Below, piece after piece: positions 1-8,627 of a stretch of 64,000 nt of DNA (positions within the stretch are counted from its first letter, which is position 1; every line of letters begins with the position of its first letter). The position numbers and the translations under genes are program-made. Source of the stretch: Roseococcus pinisoli (GTDB lineage Bacteria > Pseudomonadota > Alphaproteobacteria > Acetobacterales > Acetobacteraceae). The notes beneath the pieces are model-generated. The model was not told the origin of the DNA. It saw only the letters and a list, made by a program, of their open reading frames with translations, and searched no databases. The DNA is taken from NCBI RefSeq assembly GCF_018413645.1, contig NZ_JAHCDA010000002.1, forward strand, positions 744,001-808,000, in the 5' to 3' direction.

Positions 1-530
1 TCGCGCGGAACGGCCAGGGCCAGTTCCTCCCGGAAGAGGGGCAGCTCGGTCAGCTCCGCCTCGGGGATCGGGCTGGTCGCCAGCAGCGCGTCGAGCTCGC
101 CCTCCTCCAGCTGGCGGATGAGGGCGCGCGTATGCCCCTCGTGCAGCATGAGCTTGAGATCGGGATAGCGCGCCCGCAGCGGCTTCAGCAGGAAGGGCAC
201 GAGATAGGGCCCGAGCGTGGAGATGACGCCGAGGCGAAGCGTGCCGGTCAGCGGCTCGGCGCCGATGCTCACCACCTCGAAGAGGCGGCGCGCTTCGGCG
301 ATGATCCGCCGGGTCTGGGCGATGACATCCTCGCCCCGCCGCGTGACGAGGACGCCGCGCGGGCTGCGCTCGAAGATCTCGACGCCGAGGAACTCCTCGA
401 GCTTGCGGAGCTGGCCCGACAAGGTGGGCTGGCTGACGCCGCAGGCCACCGCGGCCCGGCCGAAGTGGAGATGCTCGGCCACCGCCGTGATGTATTCGAG
501 GTCGCGCAGGCTCAATCCGGCGAGGTTCAT
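1..530 (-). CDS. oxyR: LysR-family regulator, OxyR-like (3' end outside window)
   Basis: Reading leftward from an ATG at 530, the translation opens with MNLAGLSLRDLEYITAV and a winged helix-turn-helix containing VSQPTLSGQLRKLEE, which is the OxyR signature form of the LysR DNA-binding domain. It continues with GTLRLGVISTLGPYLVPFLL, also very OxyR-like, into the start of the inducer-binding domain. The frame runs off the window at base 1, so the region with the redox-active cysteines is not visible. OxyR activates peroxide-defence genes. Here it diverges from chrA across about 120 bases. The family is secure; the OxyR assignment is probable, because the sensing cysteines cannot be checked. Confidence 0.85.
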   Translation of the reverse strand, partial: MNLAGLSLRDLEYITAVAEHLHFGRAAVACGVSQPTLSGQLRKLEEFLGVEIFERSPRGVLVTRRGEDVIAQTRRIIAEARRLFEVVSIGAEPLTGTLRLGVISTLGPYLVPFLLKPLRARYPDLKLMLHEGHTRALIRQLEEGELDALLATSPIPEAELTELPLFREELALAVPR

Positions 531-649
531 CCCGTGGCCTCATCCAATCCTTGACCAGGAACATTCCCCCCGGCAGCTTCCGCGACAAGGGGCATTCGGC
601 GATCGCCCCATGAGGCACCCGCCCAAGCATCGCAGCGCATGAATGACAG

Positions 650-1981
650 GTGCCTGCCGTGCCGGCTACTCCCACCCTTCCCTCCTTCTCCGAGGCCCTG
701 CGCGTCTGGGCCCGCATCGGCTGCCTTTCCTTCGGCGGACCGGCCGCGCAGATCGCCATGCTCCAGCGCGAGGTCGTGGACCGGCGCCGATGGGTATCGG
801 ATGCGCGATTCCTGCACGCGCTGAACTTCTGCATGCTCCTGCCGGGGCCCGAGGCGATGCAGCTGGCCACCTATCTCGGCTGGCTGATGCATGGCGTGCG
901 CGGCGGCGTGGCGGCGGGCCTGCTCTTCCTGCTGCCGGGGGCGCTGGTGATGCTGGCGCTGTCGGCGATCTATGCGGCGCTGGGCGGCGTGCCGCTGGTG
1001 GCCGCGCTGTTCTTCGGCCTGAAATGCGCCGTGCTCGTCCTGGTGGTCGAGGCGCTGCTGCGCCTGGCGCGACGGGCGCTGCGGGGCCTCCTGCCCTGGG
1101 TGCTGGCGGTGGCTGCCTTCCTCGCGCTCTTCGTCTTCGCCGTGCCCTTCCCGGTCGTGGTGCTGGGCGCCGGCGCCATCGGCTTCCTCACGCCCGGGAG
1201 CTTCGCCAGGGCGGGCCACGGCCCCTCGGCTGACGACCACCCCGCGGCGCTGGACGCGCTGCTGGCGGCCGAGCCGGGGCGGATCGCCGCCATGTCGGGC
1301 GCCGCGCGCCGCGCCGGGCTGCTGGCCGTGGTGCTGTGGCTCTGGCCGGTGGCACTGCTGATCCCGGCGGGTGGGGTCTTCGCCGATATCGGCTGGTTCT
1401 TCTCGAAGATGGCGGTCGTCACCTTCGGCGGCGCCTATGCGGTATTGGCTTATGTCGCGCAGGAGGCCGTGGAGCATTACCGCTGGCTGACAGCGCCCGA
1501 GATGCTGGCCGGCCTCGGCCTCGCCGAGACGACGCCGGGGCCGTTGATCCTGGTGCTGCAATTCGTGGGCTTTCTCGCCGGGCTGCGCGAGGGCGGCGGA
1601 TGGATCGGCGCCGCGGCCGGTGCGGGGTTGACGCTCTGGGTGACCTTCCTGCCCTGCTTCGCCTGGATATTCCTGGGCGCGCCCTATGTCGAACGCCTGC
1701 ACGACGTCGCGCGGCTGCGCGGCGCGCTGGCGGGGGTCACCGCCGCGGTGGTGGGGGTCATCGCGAACCTCGCGCTGTGGTTCGCGCTTCGCGTGCTCTT
1801 CTCCCGGATGGTGGACGGGCCCTTCGCCGTCCAATGGCCCGATCCGGTCAGCCTGCAATGGCAGGCGCTGGCCCTGGCCGCGCTGGCCGCCTTCGGCCTG
1901 TTCCGGCTGAAGCTGGGCGTGGTGCCCCTGCTGGGAATGAGCGCGCTGGCAGGCCTCGCGCTGACGCTCGCCGCGCCCTAG
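650..1981 (+). CDS. chrA: chromate transporter, ChrA family (CHR)
   Basis: This 443-residue polytopic inner-membrane protein starts at a GTG. It shows the duplicated CHR architecture of long-chain ChrA proteins. The N-terminal copy carries SFGGPAAQIAML near residues 27-37 and the C-terminal copy carries TFGGAYAVLAYV near residue 258. Each is followed by PG-containing membrane segments (LPGPEAMQLATY; ETTPGPLILVLQFVGF). ChrA proteins export chromate using the proton gradient. No chrB or chrF regulator is adjacent; the divergent neighbour is oxyR-like. Its stop overlaps the stop of the convergent hydroxylase gene by a few bases, leaving no room for a terminator. Confidence 0.93.
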   Translation: MPAVPATPTLPSFSEALRVWARIGCLSFGGPAAQIAMLQREVVDRRRWVSDARFLHALNFCMLLPGPEAMQLATYLGWLMHGVRGGVAAGLLFLLPGALVMLALSAIYAALGGVPLVAALFFGLKCAVLVLVVEALLRLARRALRGLLPWVLAVAAFLALFVFAVPFPVVVLGAGAIGFLTPGSFARAGHGPSADDHPAALDALLAAEPGRIAAMSGAARRAGLLAVVLWLWPVALLIPAGGVFADIGWFFSKMAVVTFGGAYAVLAYVAQEAVEHYRWLTAPEMLAGLGLAETTPGPLILVLQFVGFLAGLREGGGWIGAAAGAGLTLWVTFLPCFAWIFLGAPYVERLHDVARLRGALAGVTAAVVGVIANLALWFALRVLFSRMVDGPFAVQWPDPVSLQWQALALAALAAFGLFRLKLGVVPLLGMSALAGLALTLAAP

Positions 1982-2928
1982 GCGCGCCGGGCCGTGATCG
2001 CCCGCCAGACCTGCCGCAGCCCCATGGCCTGCTGCGCCAGCCAGCCACCGCGCACATAGGCCGAAGGGGCGTCGGGATCGCCCGTGCGGGGATAATAGTC
2101 CCGGCGGAAATCGGCCGTGCCGAAGATCCAGTCCCACACCGGCAGCAGCACGCCGTAGTTCTTGCCCGAATTCCCCGCGCTCAGCACGCCGTGATGCAGG
2201 CGATGGAAGCGCGGGCTGACCACGAGGCGCTCGCCCACCCGCCCGAAGTCGAGCCGGACGTTGGCGTGGCTGAGGCTCTCCGCCAGCCGGAGCACGAGCA
2301 GGATGATCGGGAACTGCCCCGGCGGCACGCCGATGACGACGGCGATGATGCCGAACCAGGCGGCGGCGATGATGTCGTCCAGGATGTGGTTCCGGTCGTC
2401 CGTCCAGAAGGTCATCTGGGTCTGGGCGTGGTGGATCGAGTGCAGCGCCCACCACCAGGGGAACATGTGCTGCAGCCGGTGGCGCCAGTATTCCGCGAAG
2501 TCGAGGATGATGATGTAGAGCGCGAGCGCGACCAGCGGCGCCTCCCGCAGCCAGGGGATCATCGTCTCGAGCGTCGGAGGCACGAAGCCGCTATCGGCGA
2601 TCATCCCCTCGATGCGCGAGGAGGCGGCGTAGAAGAGGATGAAGCCCAGCATCGGCAGGATGCCGAGGCGCGCGAGCAGCGTGTAGAGCACATCCGTCTG
2701 CACGACGCGCTGGCTCTCCCAGCGCTCCACGGGCCGCCATTTCTCCAGCGGCAGGCAGACGGCGACCACGACGATGACCTGGATGACGCCGAAGACGAAG
2801 AAGTCCATCCATTGGAAGGCCTCGTCCGCCCAGTTCATCAGGCCCAGCTGATACATGGCCGGCTGCAGCAGCGCTTCGAAGAGCCAGCCGGTCAGCCGGT
2901 CGTACTGGTCCTGGATGAAGTCGATCAT
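1978..2928 (-). CDS. sterol desaturase / fatty-acid hydroxylase family membrane protein
   Basis: This is a 316-residue membrane di-iron protein of the fatty-acid hydroxylase superfamily. The histidine clusters that bind the metals are present: HRLQH near 150-154, HSIHH near 163-167 and HRLHH near 242-246. Several hydrophobic segments precede them. Family members hydroxylate or desaturate sterols, fatty acids, carotenoids or related lipids; the substrate here is unknown. The ATG at 2928 is chosen because it forms an ATGA overlap with the stop of the deacetylase-like gene and begins MIDFIQDQYDRL. Upstream in-frame codons lie inside that gene. Overlap and shared strand suggest co-transcription with the deacetylase and the beta-propeller. 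Confidence 0.85.
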   Translation of the reverse strand: MIDFIQDQYDRLTGWLFEALLQPAMYQLGLMNWADEAFQWMDFFVFGVIQVIVVVAVCLPLEKWRPVERWESQRVVQTDVLYTLLARLGILPMLGFILFYAASSRIEGMIADSGFVPPTLETMIPWLREAPLVALALYIIILDFAEYWRHRLQHMFPWWWALHSIHHAQTQMTFWTDDRNHILDDIIAAAWFGIIAVVIGVPPGQFPIILLVLRLAESLSHANVRLDFGRVGERLVVSPRFHRLHHGVLSAGNSGKNYGVLLPVWDWIFGTADFRRDYYPRTGDPDAPSAYVRGGWLAQQAMGLRQVWRAITARRA

Positions 2929-3725
2929 GTCGGGCCCCGAGGGGAAGCGGAGGGAGAGGGACGCGCCGGGATGCCGGCCGGCGGCAGGGTCGCGAAGCAG
3001 AAACCACGCTCGAGCAGGCCCGTCACCAGGGCCTCGAAAATAAGCCCGAAGGGCTCGCGGCGCGAGCGCACGCCCCAATGCATGATCAGCACCTCGCCAT
3101 CGGCGATCCGCGCCAGGTTGCGCCGCAGCAGGGCGCCATTGGGCTGCGCGGCGGAATCCAGCTCGTCGCCAAGGAAGCCGTTCGGGGTCCAGCCCTGGTG
3201 CCGCAGCCCGCAGGCCTCTGCCATCCGCAGCGCGCCCGGCGTGACGATGCCCCCCGGCGCGCGCCAGAGCGGCAGGACCTGCGCCTCGGGCGCCAGGGCG
3301 CGCAGGGCGTCGACGGGCCGCGCGAGCTCGGCGCAGAGGCCGGCCTGGTCCAGCACCTCCCGGCCCTCGCCCCGGCGGGAGGCATAGTTCGTGCGCCCCG
3401 GCCCGGCATCGCCCCGGAAATACCAGTGGCGCCAGGTGTGGCTGGCGAAGACGTGCCCCTCCGCCGCCCGGGCGCGCCAGAACGGCCCCCAGGAAGCGTC
3501 AAGCGAGCGGTCGCCGCGAAAGGTGGGCTCCTGCGCCACGAAGAGGGTCGCGCGGATGCCGTGGCGGGCCATGACGGCGGCGATGGCCTCGGCCTCGCGG
3601 GCCCAGCCGGTATCGATGGTCAGATAAAGCGTGCCGGCGCAGCCGCGCGGCCTCGCCGGCTGCGCGAGGGCCGGCGCCGCCATGGCCGCGAGGGAGGCCG
3701 CGCCGAGGAGGCGGCGCCCGATCAT
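2925..3725 (-). CDS. polysaccharide deacetylase-like secreted protein with altered metal motif
   Basis: From the ATG at 3725 the protein is 266 residues with a clear signal peptide (MIGRRLLGAASLAAMAAPALA). The NodB-like fold is recognisable: a first-strand motif TIDTG at 36-40, SHTWRH at 95-100, and WRAPGG where the family has its RxPxG motif. In active deacetylases the first motif is normally TFDDG; here the second aspartate, a metal ligand, is threonine, while the H-x3-H pair is kept. It could be a deacetylase with changed metal binding or a non-catalytic relative. It begins one base after the stop of the beta-propeller gene and overlaps the hydroxylase start, so the three form one transcription unit. 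Confidence 0.75.
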   Translation of the reverse strand: MIGRRLLGAASLAAMAAPALAQPARPRGCAGTLYLTIDTGWAREAEAIAAVMARHGIRATLFVAQEPTFRGDRSLDASWGPFWRARAAEGHVFASHTWRHWYFRGDAGPGRTNYASRRGEGREVLDQAGLCAELARPVDALRALAPEAQVLPLWRAPGGIVTPGALRMAEACGLRHQGWTPNGFLGDELDSAAQPNGALLRRNLARIADGEVLIMHWGVRSRREPFGLIFEALVTGLLERGFCFATLPPAGIPARPSPSASPRGPT

Positions 3726-3726
3726 G

Positions 3727-4869
3727 TCAGCGGGGTGCGGTGGCGGAAGCGGGCGTGGCGCTGACCGTCCCGGGCGTCGGCGCGGGCGCGCGGTCGGCGA
3801 CCTCCGTCGCGACGGCCGGTGCCGCGACCGGCGTGGGCGGCACGGCGACGCGCACGATGGCCCCGCCCCCCACCACCGGCTGCGCCATCGGCCGGCTGCC
3901 GCTGATGGCACCGGGGGCTGCATAGGCGAAGTCGACGGCAACGCCTTCCCGCTGCGGAACCACGAAGATCCCATGCGGGCTGCGGCCCACGCGCGCCTGG
4001 GCGCTTTCACCGGTGCGGGGGTCGAAGGCCAGGATACGGCCCGTCCAGCGCAGCGTCGCGTAGATGCGGCCCTCTGGGTCGAAGGCGATGCAGTCCGGCC
4101 CGCCAGGGATCTCGAAGACGCGCCGGACCTCATAGGTCTCGGCATCCACCTCGGCGATGCGGCTGTCGACGCGGGAGGTGGCGTAGAGCGTCCGCCCGTC
4201 GGGCGCGGGGAAGGCCGTATGGGCGCCGCGCCCGACCCTGAAGGCGGTGCGGACCTCGCGCGTCGCGGGGTCCAGGGTCACGAATTCCTGCCGGCCCATC
4301 AGGCCGATCAGCAGCTTGCCGCGGTTCCAGATGATCCCGGCGGGCTCCGGCCCGACTTCCTGAACCCAGGCCACGCTGCCGTTGGAGAGATCCACGGCCG
4401 AGACCTGCCGGGTGCCCTGCAGCGTCACATAGACCCAGCGGCTGTCCGGGCTGAAGGCCACATGGCTCGGCTTGTCGCGCTGCCGGATGCGATGGATGAG
4501 GGTGAGCGTCGCGGCCTCGTAGATGTCGATCTGGTCTCGGCGCAGCGAAGCGACCACCAGGTACCGCCCATTCGGGCTGAATTCCAGGTGGTAGGGGTTG
4601 CTGATGCGCTCCCGCCGCCGGATCTCCCCCGTCGTCGGGTCGAGGAAGATCAGTTCGTTGGCCGCGCTGTCACCCAGCACGAGGTCACGCCCGTCGGGCG
4701 AGAGGACGATGTGATGAGCCTCCCGCAGCAGCGGGATCCGGCGCACCTCCGCGAAGGTCGTGACATCGACCACGGAGATGGAGGCGTCGCCGGAATTAAG
4801 CACGTAGACCGTGTCGGCGCGCGCCAACCCCGTCGTGAAGCACAGGAACAGCAGAGCGGCGCGCCACAT
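3727..4869 (-). CDS. secreted YVTN/NHL-type beta-propeller repeat protein
   Basis: The product is about 380 residues. An ATG at 4869 places a good signal peptide (MWRAALLFLCFTTGLARA) at the N-terminus; a GTG at 4887 would add six residues. The mature part consists of repeats of the type VYVLNSGDASISVVDV, VLSPDGRDLVLGD and VAFSPDSRWVYVT, typical of seven-bladed YVTN/lactonase-like propellers. A low-complexity Ala/Pro/Thr tail of about 60 residues follows the last blade. Such proteins are usually periplasmic scaffolds or sensors and their partners are hard to predict. It is the first gene of the unit containing the deacetylase-like protein and the membrane hydroxylase. Confidence 0.82.
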   Translation of the reverse strand: MWRAALLFLCFTTGLARADTVYVLNSGDASISVVDVTTFAEVRRIPLLREAHHIVLSPDGRDLVLGDSAANELIFLDPTTGEIRRRERISNPYHLEFSPNGRYLVVASLRRDQIDIYEAATLTLIHRIRQRDKPSHVAFSPDSRWVYVTLQGTRQVSAVDLSNGSVAWVQEVGPEPAGIIWNRGKLLIGLMGRQEFVTLDPATREVRTAFRVGRGAHTAFPAPDGRTLYATSRVDSRIAEVDAETYEVRRVFEIPGGPDCIAFDPEGRIYATLRWTGRILAFDPRTGESAQARVGRSPHGIFVVPQREGVAVDFAYAAPGAISGSRPMAQPVVGGGAIVRVAVPPTPVAAPAVATEVADRAPAPTPGTVSATPASATAPR

Positions 4870-4961
4870 GGCAGTCGAGGCTTTCACGGATTTTCGAAGG
4901 GTTCAGTCAACCGCATAAACCCGCCAAATTCAAGGCAGGCGGCGCGATGGCCGGCGCCTGC

Positions 4962-5363
4962 CTACTCCTTGGGATTGAAGTCGAGCGCCGCCCCGTTGAT
5001 GCAATAGCGCAGGCCGGCCGGCCCCGGCCCGTCGGGGAAGACATGCCCCTGATGGCCGCCGCAGACGCTGCAATGGACCTCGACGCGCCGCATGCCATGG
5101 CTCTCGTCCAGGCTCTCGGCGATCGCACCATCCACGGGCGCGGTGAAGGAGGGCCAGCCGCAGCCGCTGTCGAACTTGGCGTCGCTCTCGAAAAGGGGCG
5201 TGCCGCAGCCCTTGCAGAGGAACATTCCGTCCCGCTTCTCGTGGTTCAGCGGCGAGGTGCCCGGGCGCTCGGTCGCCTGATGGCGCAGCACGCGATAGGC
5301 GAGCGGGTCGAGCTCGGCCTGCCACTCTTCGTCGCTGCGCTGGACGGGGAAATCTCCGCTCAT
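4962..5363 (-). CDS. msrB: peptide-methionine (R)-S-oxide reductase MsrB
   Basis: This 133-residue protein reduces the R epimer of methionine sulfoxide in damaged proteins. Two zinc CxxC pairs are visible (CKGC at 50-53, CSVC at 98-101). The catalytic cysteine lies in RYCINGAAL at 121, where most homologues read RYCINSASL. The conserved core GCGWPSF is present. The ATG at 5363 is preferred because MSGDFPVQRSDEEW matches the usual N-terminus and a GGGAG sequence lies just upstream; a longer frame exists but adds non-family sequence. It probably has its own promoter, since about 90 bases separate it from the beta-propeller start. Confidence 0.95.
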   Translation of the reverse strand: MSGDFPVQRSDEEWQAELDPLAYRVLRHQATERPGTSPLNHEKRDGMFLCKGCGTPLFESDAKFDSGCGWPSFTAPVDGAIAESLDESHGMRRVEVHCSVCGGHQGHVFPDGPGPAGLRYCINGAALDFNPKE

Positions 5364-5530
5364 GATCCAAACTCCCAATGGGCCGTGCCGCGGGGCGCCG
5401 GCCGGATCGGCCGATCCTCGGCGCGATGACGGCACGGCCATAGCCCGGTCGGCGCCGGCAGTCGAAATATTCCTGTTTCAGATGGGGTTCCGGCGCGCGC
5501 CCTCAAGCCGGCGTGGAGACCGGCGGTGCC

Positions 5531-6256
5531 TCAGGCGGGGAACCATCCCCCTTCCCGTCTCTCCAGCCGCGGCGTCTCGCAGACGCATTCCACCGGGATA
5601 TCGGCCGGCCATTCCGGCTGCCAGCGGCGGGTCTGGATCATCGCGACGCAAAGCCCGACCGGGCGAATCCCCGCCGCCGCCAGCAGTGCCAGGCCCGCAA
5701 GGGCGGAGCTGCCGGACGAGATCACGTCATCCACCAGCAGCACGCGGCGGCCCTCGAGCCGCGGCAGCGTGCGCGGATCCAGCCAGACCCGACGTTCCGC
5801 GACGGTGGTGACGGAGCGAATCGGCACGCTCAGCGCCTCCTCGTACCAGAATTTCCGCGAATAACCGGCCGCCACCCAGTTGGGATGGCCGAGGCGCTCG
5901 GCCAGCAGCGGCGCGAAGACATGGCCGAGGGTGGGCAGGCCCAGCACCACCTCCGGCTCCAGCTTCCGGGCGGCCTCGGCCATCCAGCCGACGAGCGCGT
6001 GGATCACCGGAAAGCTCGCCTGGTTGGCGATCAGTCCGGCGACGCCGATGGGGCGGATCGGGAGGTGAAGGAAGCTGCCGTCCGGCATGCGGGCGGGAAA
6101 ACGCTCGCCATAGGGAGGCCCGGGATCGGGCTCGGCGTCGAAATGCTGCCAGGCGTCCTGCACATGAGGCGGCTCCGGAAAGGCTGGCGCCGCGGCCGTC
6201 GCGTTAAGCCGCGACGGTGTGCCCGGCTGCCCAGAAGGGTCGCCCGGCGCCGGCAT
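5531..6256 (-). CDS. phosphoribosyltransferase-family protein
   Basis: The 241-residue product holds a type I phosphoribosyltransferase core. The PRPP-binding motif VLLVDDVISSGSS sits about two-thirds along, preceded by the strand VVLGLPTLGHVFAP and a flexible region with YSRKFWYEE. The pattern resembles adenine or orotate phosphoribosyltransferase-like proteins, but substrate specificity cannot be assigned. The first 60 residues are Pro/Ala-rich and weakly family-like, so translation may begin later (for example at the GTG encoding VQDAWQHF). The gene lies about 45 bases downstream of hpnH on the same strand and may be co-transcribed with it. Confidence 0.75.
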   Translation of the reverse strand: MPAPGDPSGQPGTPSRLNATAAAPAFPEPPHVQDAWQHFDAEPDPGPPYGERFPARMPDGSFLHLPIRPIGVAGLIANQASFPVIHALVGWMAEAARKLEPEVVLGLPTLGHVFAPLLAERLGHPNWVAAGYSRKFWYEEALSVPIRSVTTVAERRVWLDPRTLPRLEGRRVLLVDDVISSGSSALAGLALLAAAGIRPVGLCVAMIQTRRWQPEWPADIPVECVCETPRLERREGGWFPA

Positions 6257-6301
6257 CGGGATGAGCCGGGCCGGGAAAGCCGTCGCGACCGGGAGGGCAG
6301 C

Positions 6302-7480
6302 CTATTCGGCGGCGGTGGCGGGGGTAGCCGAGGCGGCCGTGTCCCCGTGCTTCGCGCCGCGCTTGGGCTCGTGCTTCATCTCGCCCATGGCCTTCTGCAC
6401 ATGGGCGGAGAAGACGTATTCCGCCGGGCGCTGCTTGGTCAGGTCGATCTCCGCCGCCATGGGGCCCTCGGTGCGCGGGCCGCGGATCTGGGAGGCGATG
6501 ATCTTCCAGGGCTTGCTGATGGCGTCCATCGCCGCCGTCGCCTCGAAGCCGGAATGGACCATGCAGTCGGCGCACTTCTCGTAGTTGCCGACGCCGTACT
6601 TGTCCCAGTCCGTGTCCTCCATGAGCTCCTTGAAGGTCTTCGCGTAACCCTCGCCCAGCAGGTAGCAGGGGCGCTGCCAGCCGAAGATGTTGCGCGTCGG
6701 ATTGCCCCAGGGCGTGCAGTGGTAGGTCTCGTTGCCGGCCAGGAAGTCGAGGAAGAGCGGGCTATTGCCCATGCGCCACTTCGTCTTGCCGTTGTTGCGG
6801 GCGAAGATGTTGCGGAACAGGTCCTTGGTCGTCTGGCGGTTCAGGAAGTGCTTCTGGTCCGGCGCGCGCTCATAGGAATAGCCCGGGCTGAGCATGATGT
6901 TGTCCACGCCCATGGCCGTCACGTCGTCGAAGAACTTCGCCGTCCGCTCGGGGTCGGCGTTGTTGAAGAGGGTGCAGTTGATGGCGGTGCGGAAGCCCGC
7001 CTCCTTCACCTTCTTCAGCGCGGCGACGGCGCGGTCGTACACGCCGTCCTGGCTCACGGCCCAGTCGTGCTGCTTCTGGTCGCCATCCAGGTGGATGTCC
7101 CAGATGAAGCGCGGGTGCGGCTTGTAGCCTTCCAAGCGCTTCTCGAGCAGGAGCGCATTGGTGCAGAGGATGACGATGCGGCCCTGCTTCAGCAGCCCCT
7201 CGACGATCTGCGGCATCTCCTTGTGGAGCAGCGGCTCGCCGCCCGCGATCGCGACGACGGGCGCGCCGCATTCCTCGGCGGCGCCCAGGCAGTCATCGAC
7301 CGAGAGGCGCTTGTTCAGAATGGCGTCGGGATAGTCGATCTTGCCGCAGCCGGCACAGGCCAGGTTGCAGCGAAACAGCGGCTCCAGCATGAGCACCAGC
7401 GGGAAGCGCTTACGCCCGGCAAGCTTCTGCTTGACGACATAGGCCGCCACCTTCGCCTGCTGCGCGAGAGGAATACCCAT
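6302..7480 (-). CDS. hpnH: adenosyl-hopene transferase HpnH (radical SAM)
   Basis: HpnH joins a 5'-deoxyadenosyl group to diploptene, giving adenosylhopane, the first step of hopanoid side-chain extension. The 392-residue product carries the radical-SAM cluster motif CNLACAGC (Cys38, Cys42, Cys45). It also has the family-specific stretches LEPLFRCNLACAGCGKIDYP, GGEPLLHKEMPQIV, PGYSYERAPDQ, PWGNPTR and GWQRPCYLLGEGYAKTF. A C-terminal KCADCMVHSG adds further cysteines, and the tail is Ala/Thr-rich. Length and sequence fit the family closely. It diverges from the diiron/hpnN run across about 200 bases, consistent with a shared hopanoid locus. Confidence 0.97.
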   Translation of the reverse strand: MGIPLAQQAKVAAYVVKQKLAGRKRFPLVLMLEPLFRCNLACAGCGKIDYPDAILNKRLSVDDCLGAAEECGAPVVAIAGGEPLLHKEMPQIVEGLLKQGRIVILCTNALLLEKRLEGYKPHPRFIWDIHLDGDQKQHDWAVSQDGVYDRAVAALKKVKEAGFRTAINCTLFNNADPERTAKFFDDVTAMGVDNIMLSPGYSYERAPDQKHFLNRQTTKDLFRNIFARNNGKTKWRMGNSPLFLDFLAGNETYHCTPWGNPTRNIFGWQRPCYLLGEGYAKTFKELMEDTDWDKYGVGNYEKCADCMVHSGFEATAAMDAISKPWKIIASQIRGPRTEGPMAAEIDLTKQRPAEYVFSAHVQKAMGEMKHEPKRGAKHGDTAASATPATAAE

Positions 7481-7695
7481 ACCGAATCCGCTCCAGGATT
7501 AAAAACGAGCTGAAGCAGGTAGCATAGGTTTTGCTGCACCGCGAGCACGAGCAACGCAAGGCTGTCGCGCCCTTGCCAAGGCCGCTTCCGGTCACATCTC
7601 CCGCATTTCCATGTCGTAAACTTGCCGGCGGGTACGGGGGCGGATAATCAACGCCCGCGGCCGTCTGGCCGCCTCGACCAGCCGGAGTGAGCCTC

Positions 7696-8625
7696 GTGAG
7701 CACCGCCGACGCCGCCACCATCGCCGCGGCCGATCATGCCGCCCGCCACTGGCAGAGCCCTGAACCGGGCCCCCTCGTCATCGGATCGGAGGCGCATAAG
7801 CACGCCGTCTGCAAGATGTTCGAGGACACCTTCAACCCCTACAAGCCCTCGGTCATTCCCTGGCCCAAGCTCGATCCTGATACGCTGAACCGGATCACGA
7901 GCCTGCCCATCTGGGACATCGCGGTGCAGACCGAGGGCAAGGCCCGGCTGCGTATGGCGGCCTATGCGGCCACCATCACCGACCCCGAGATGCGCGACAC
8001 CATCGCCCGCAACGGCTGGGAGGAGAACCGCCACAAGGAGGTCCTCTCCAAACTGGTGGAGGCCTATGGCATCCCGCTGGCGCCCGAGCCGGAATACGTT
8101 CAGCCGAAGGACCCGGAATGGGCCTATCTGGTCACCGGCTACAGCGAATGCGTGGACAGCTTCTTCGCCTTCGGCCTCTTCGAGATGGCCCGCCGGTCCG
8201 GCCTCTTCCCCGAGGAGCTGGTCGAGACCTTCGAGCCGGTGATGCAGGAGGAGTGCCGCCACATCCTGCTCTTCGCCAACTGGCTCGCCTGGCACCGGAA
8301 GAACATGCCCTTCTGGAAGCGCCCCTGGTTCGAGATGCGCGTCTGGGCCGTCTGGGTCTTCCTCGGCTACGAGCGGATCGGCATGGCCAAGACCGTCGAT
8401 GGCGCCGGGAACGAGCAGAAGCAGGACAACAACTTCACGGTCAACGGCTCCAAGGCGGTCGCGAACGAGGACATCTCCCTCGCCCAGATCCTCGACCTCT
8501 GCCTCGCCGAGAACGACCGGCGCTTCAGCGGCTACGACCGCCGCCTGCTGCGCCCGACCACCGCGCCGTTCCTCGCCCGGATGGCGAGAAAGTTCATGCG
8601 CACCCCGCGTCCGAAGGAAGCCTGA
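7696..8625 (+). CDS. ferritin-like diiron protein A (function unknown)
   Basis: The roughly 309-residue product looks like a four-helix diiron carboxylate protein. Two ExxH motifs stand in separate helices, in WEENRHKEVL and MQEECRHILLF, with further glutamates in QTEGKARLRM and GYSECVDSFF at the right spacing to complete the site. Such sites occur in ferritins, ribonucleotide reductase R2 and many oxygen-activating hydroxylases and desaturases. I do not recognise an assigned function. GTG 7696 is preferred because GGAG sits eight bases upstream; GTG 7687 would add three residues. The adjacent gene encodes a paralogue, and the pair lies between hpnH and hpnN, so a role in lipid or hopanoid modification is an inference. 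Confidence 0.78.
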   Translation: MSTADAATIAAADHAARHWQSPEPGPLVIGSEAHKHAVCKMFEDTFNPYKPSVIPWPKLDPDTLNRITSLPIWDIAVQTEGKARLRMAAYAATITDPEMRDTIARNGWEENRHKEVLSKLVEAYGIPLAPEPEYVQPKDPEWAYLVTGYSECVDSFFAFGLFEMARRSGLFPEELVETFEPVMQEECRHILLFANWLAWHRKNMPFWKRPWFEMRVWAVWVFLGYERIGMAKTVDGAGNEQKQDNNFTVNGSKAVANEDISLAQILDLCLAENDRRFSGYDRRLLRPTTAPFLARMARKFMRTPRPKEA

Positions 8626-8627
8626 GA

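Noticed and set aside
1336-3387. Long + strand frame (683 codons) through the end of chrA and antisense to the hydroxylase
   Set aside because: The overlapped frames carry diagnostic membrane and histidine-box motifs; this one carries none.
6257-6301. GC-rich imperfect repeat between hpnH and the phosphoribosyltransferase as a terminator
   Set aside because: The arms are short and interrupted with several equivalent pairings, as expected by chance at this base composition.
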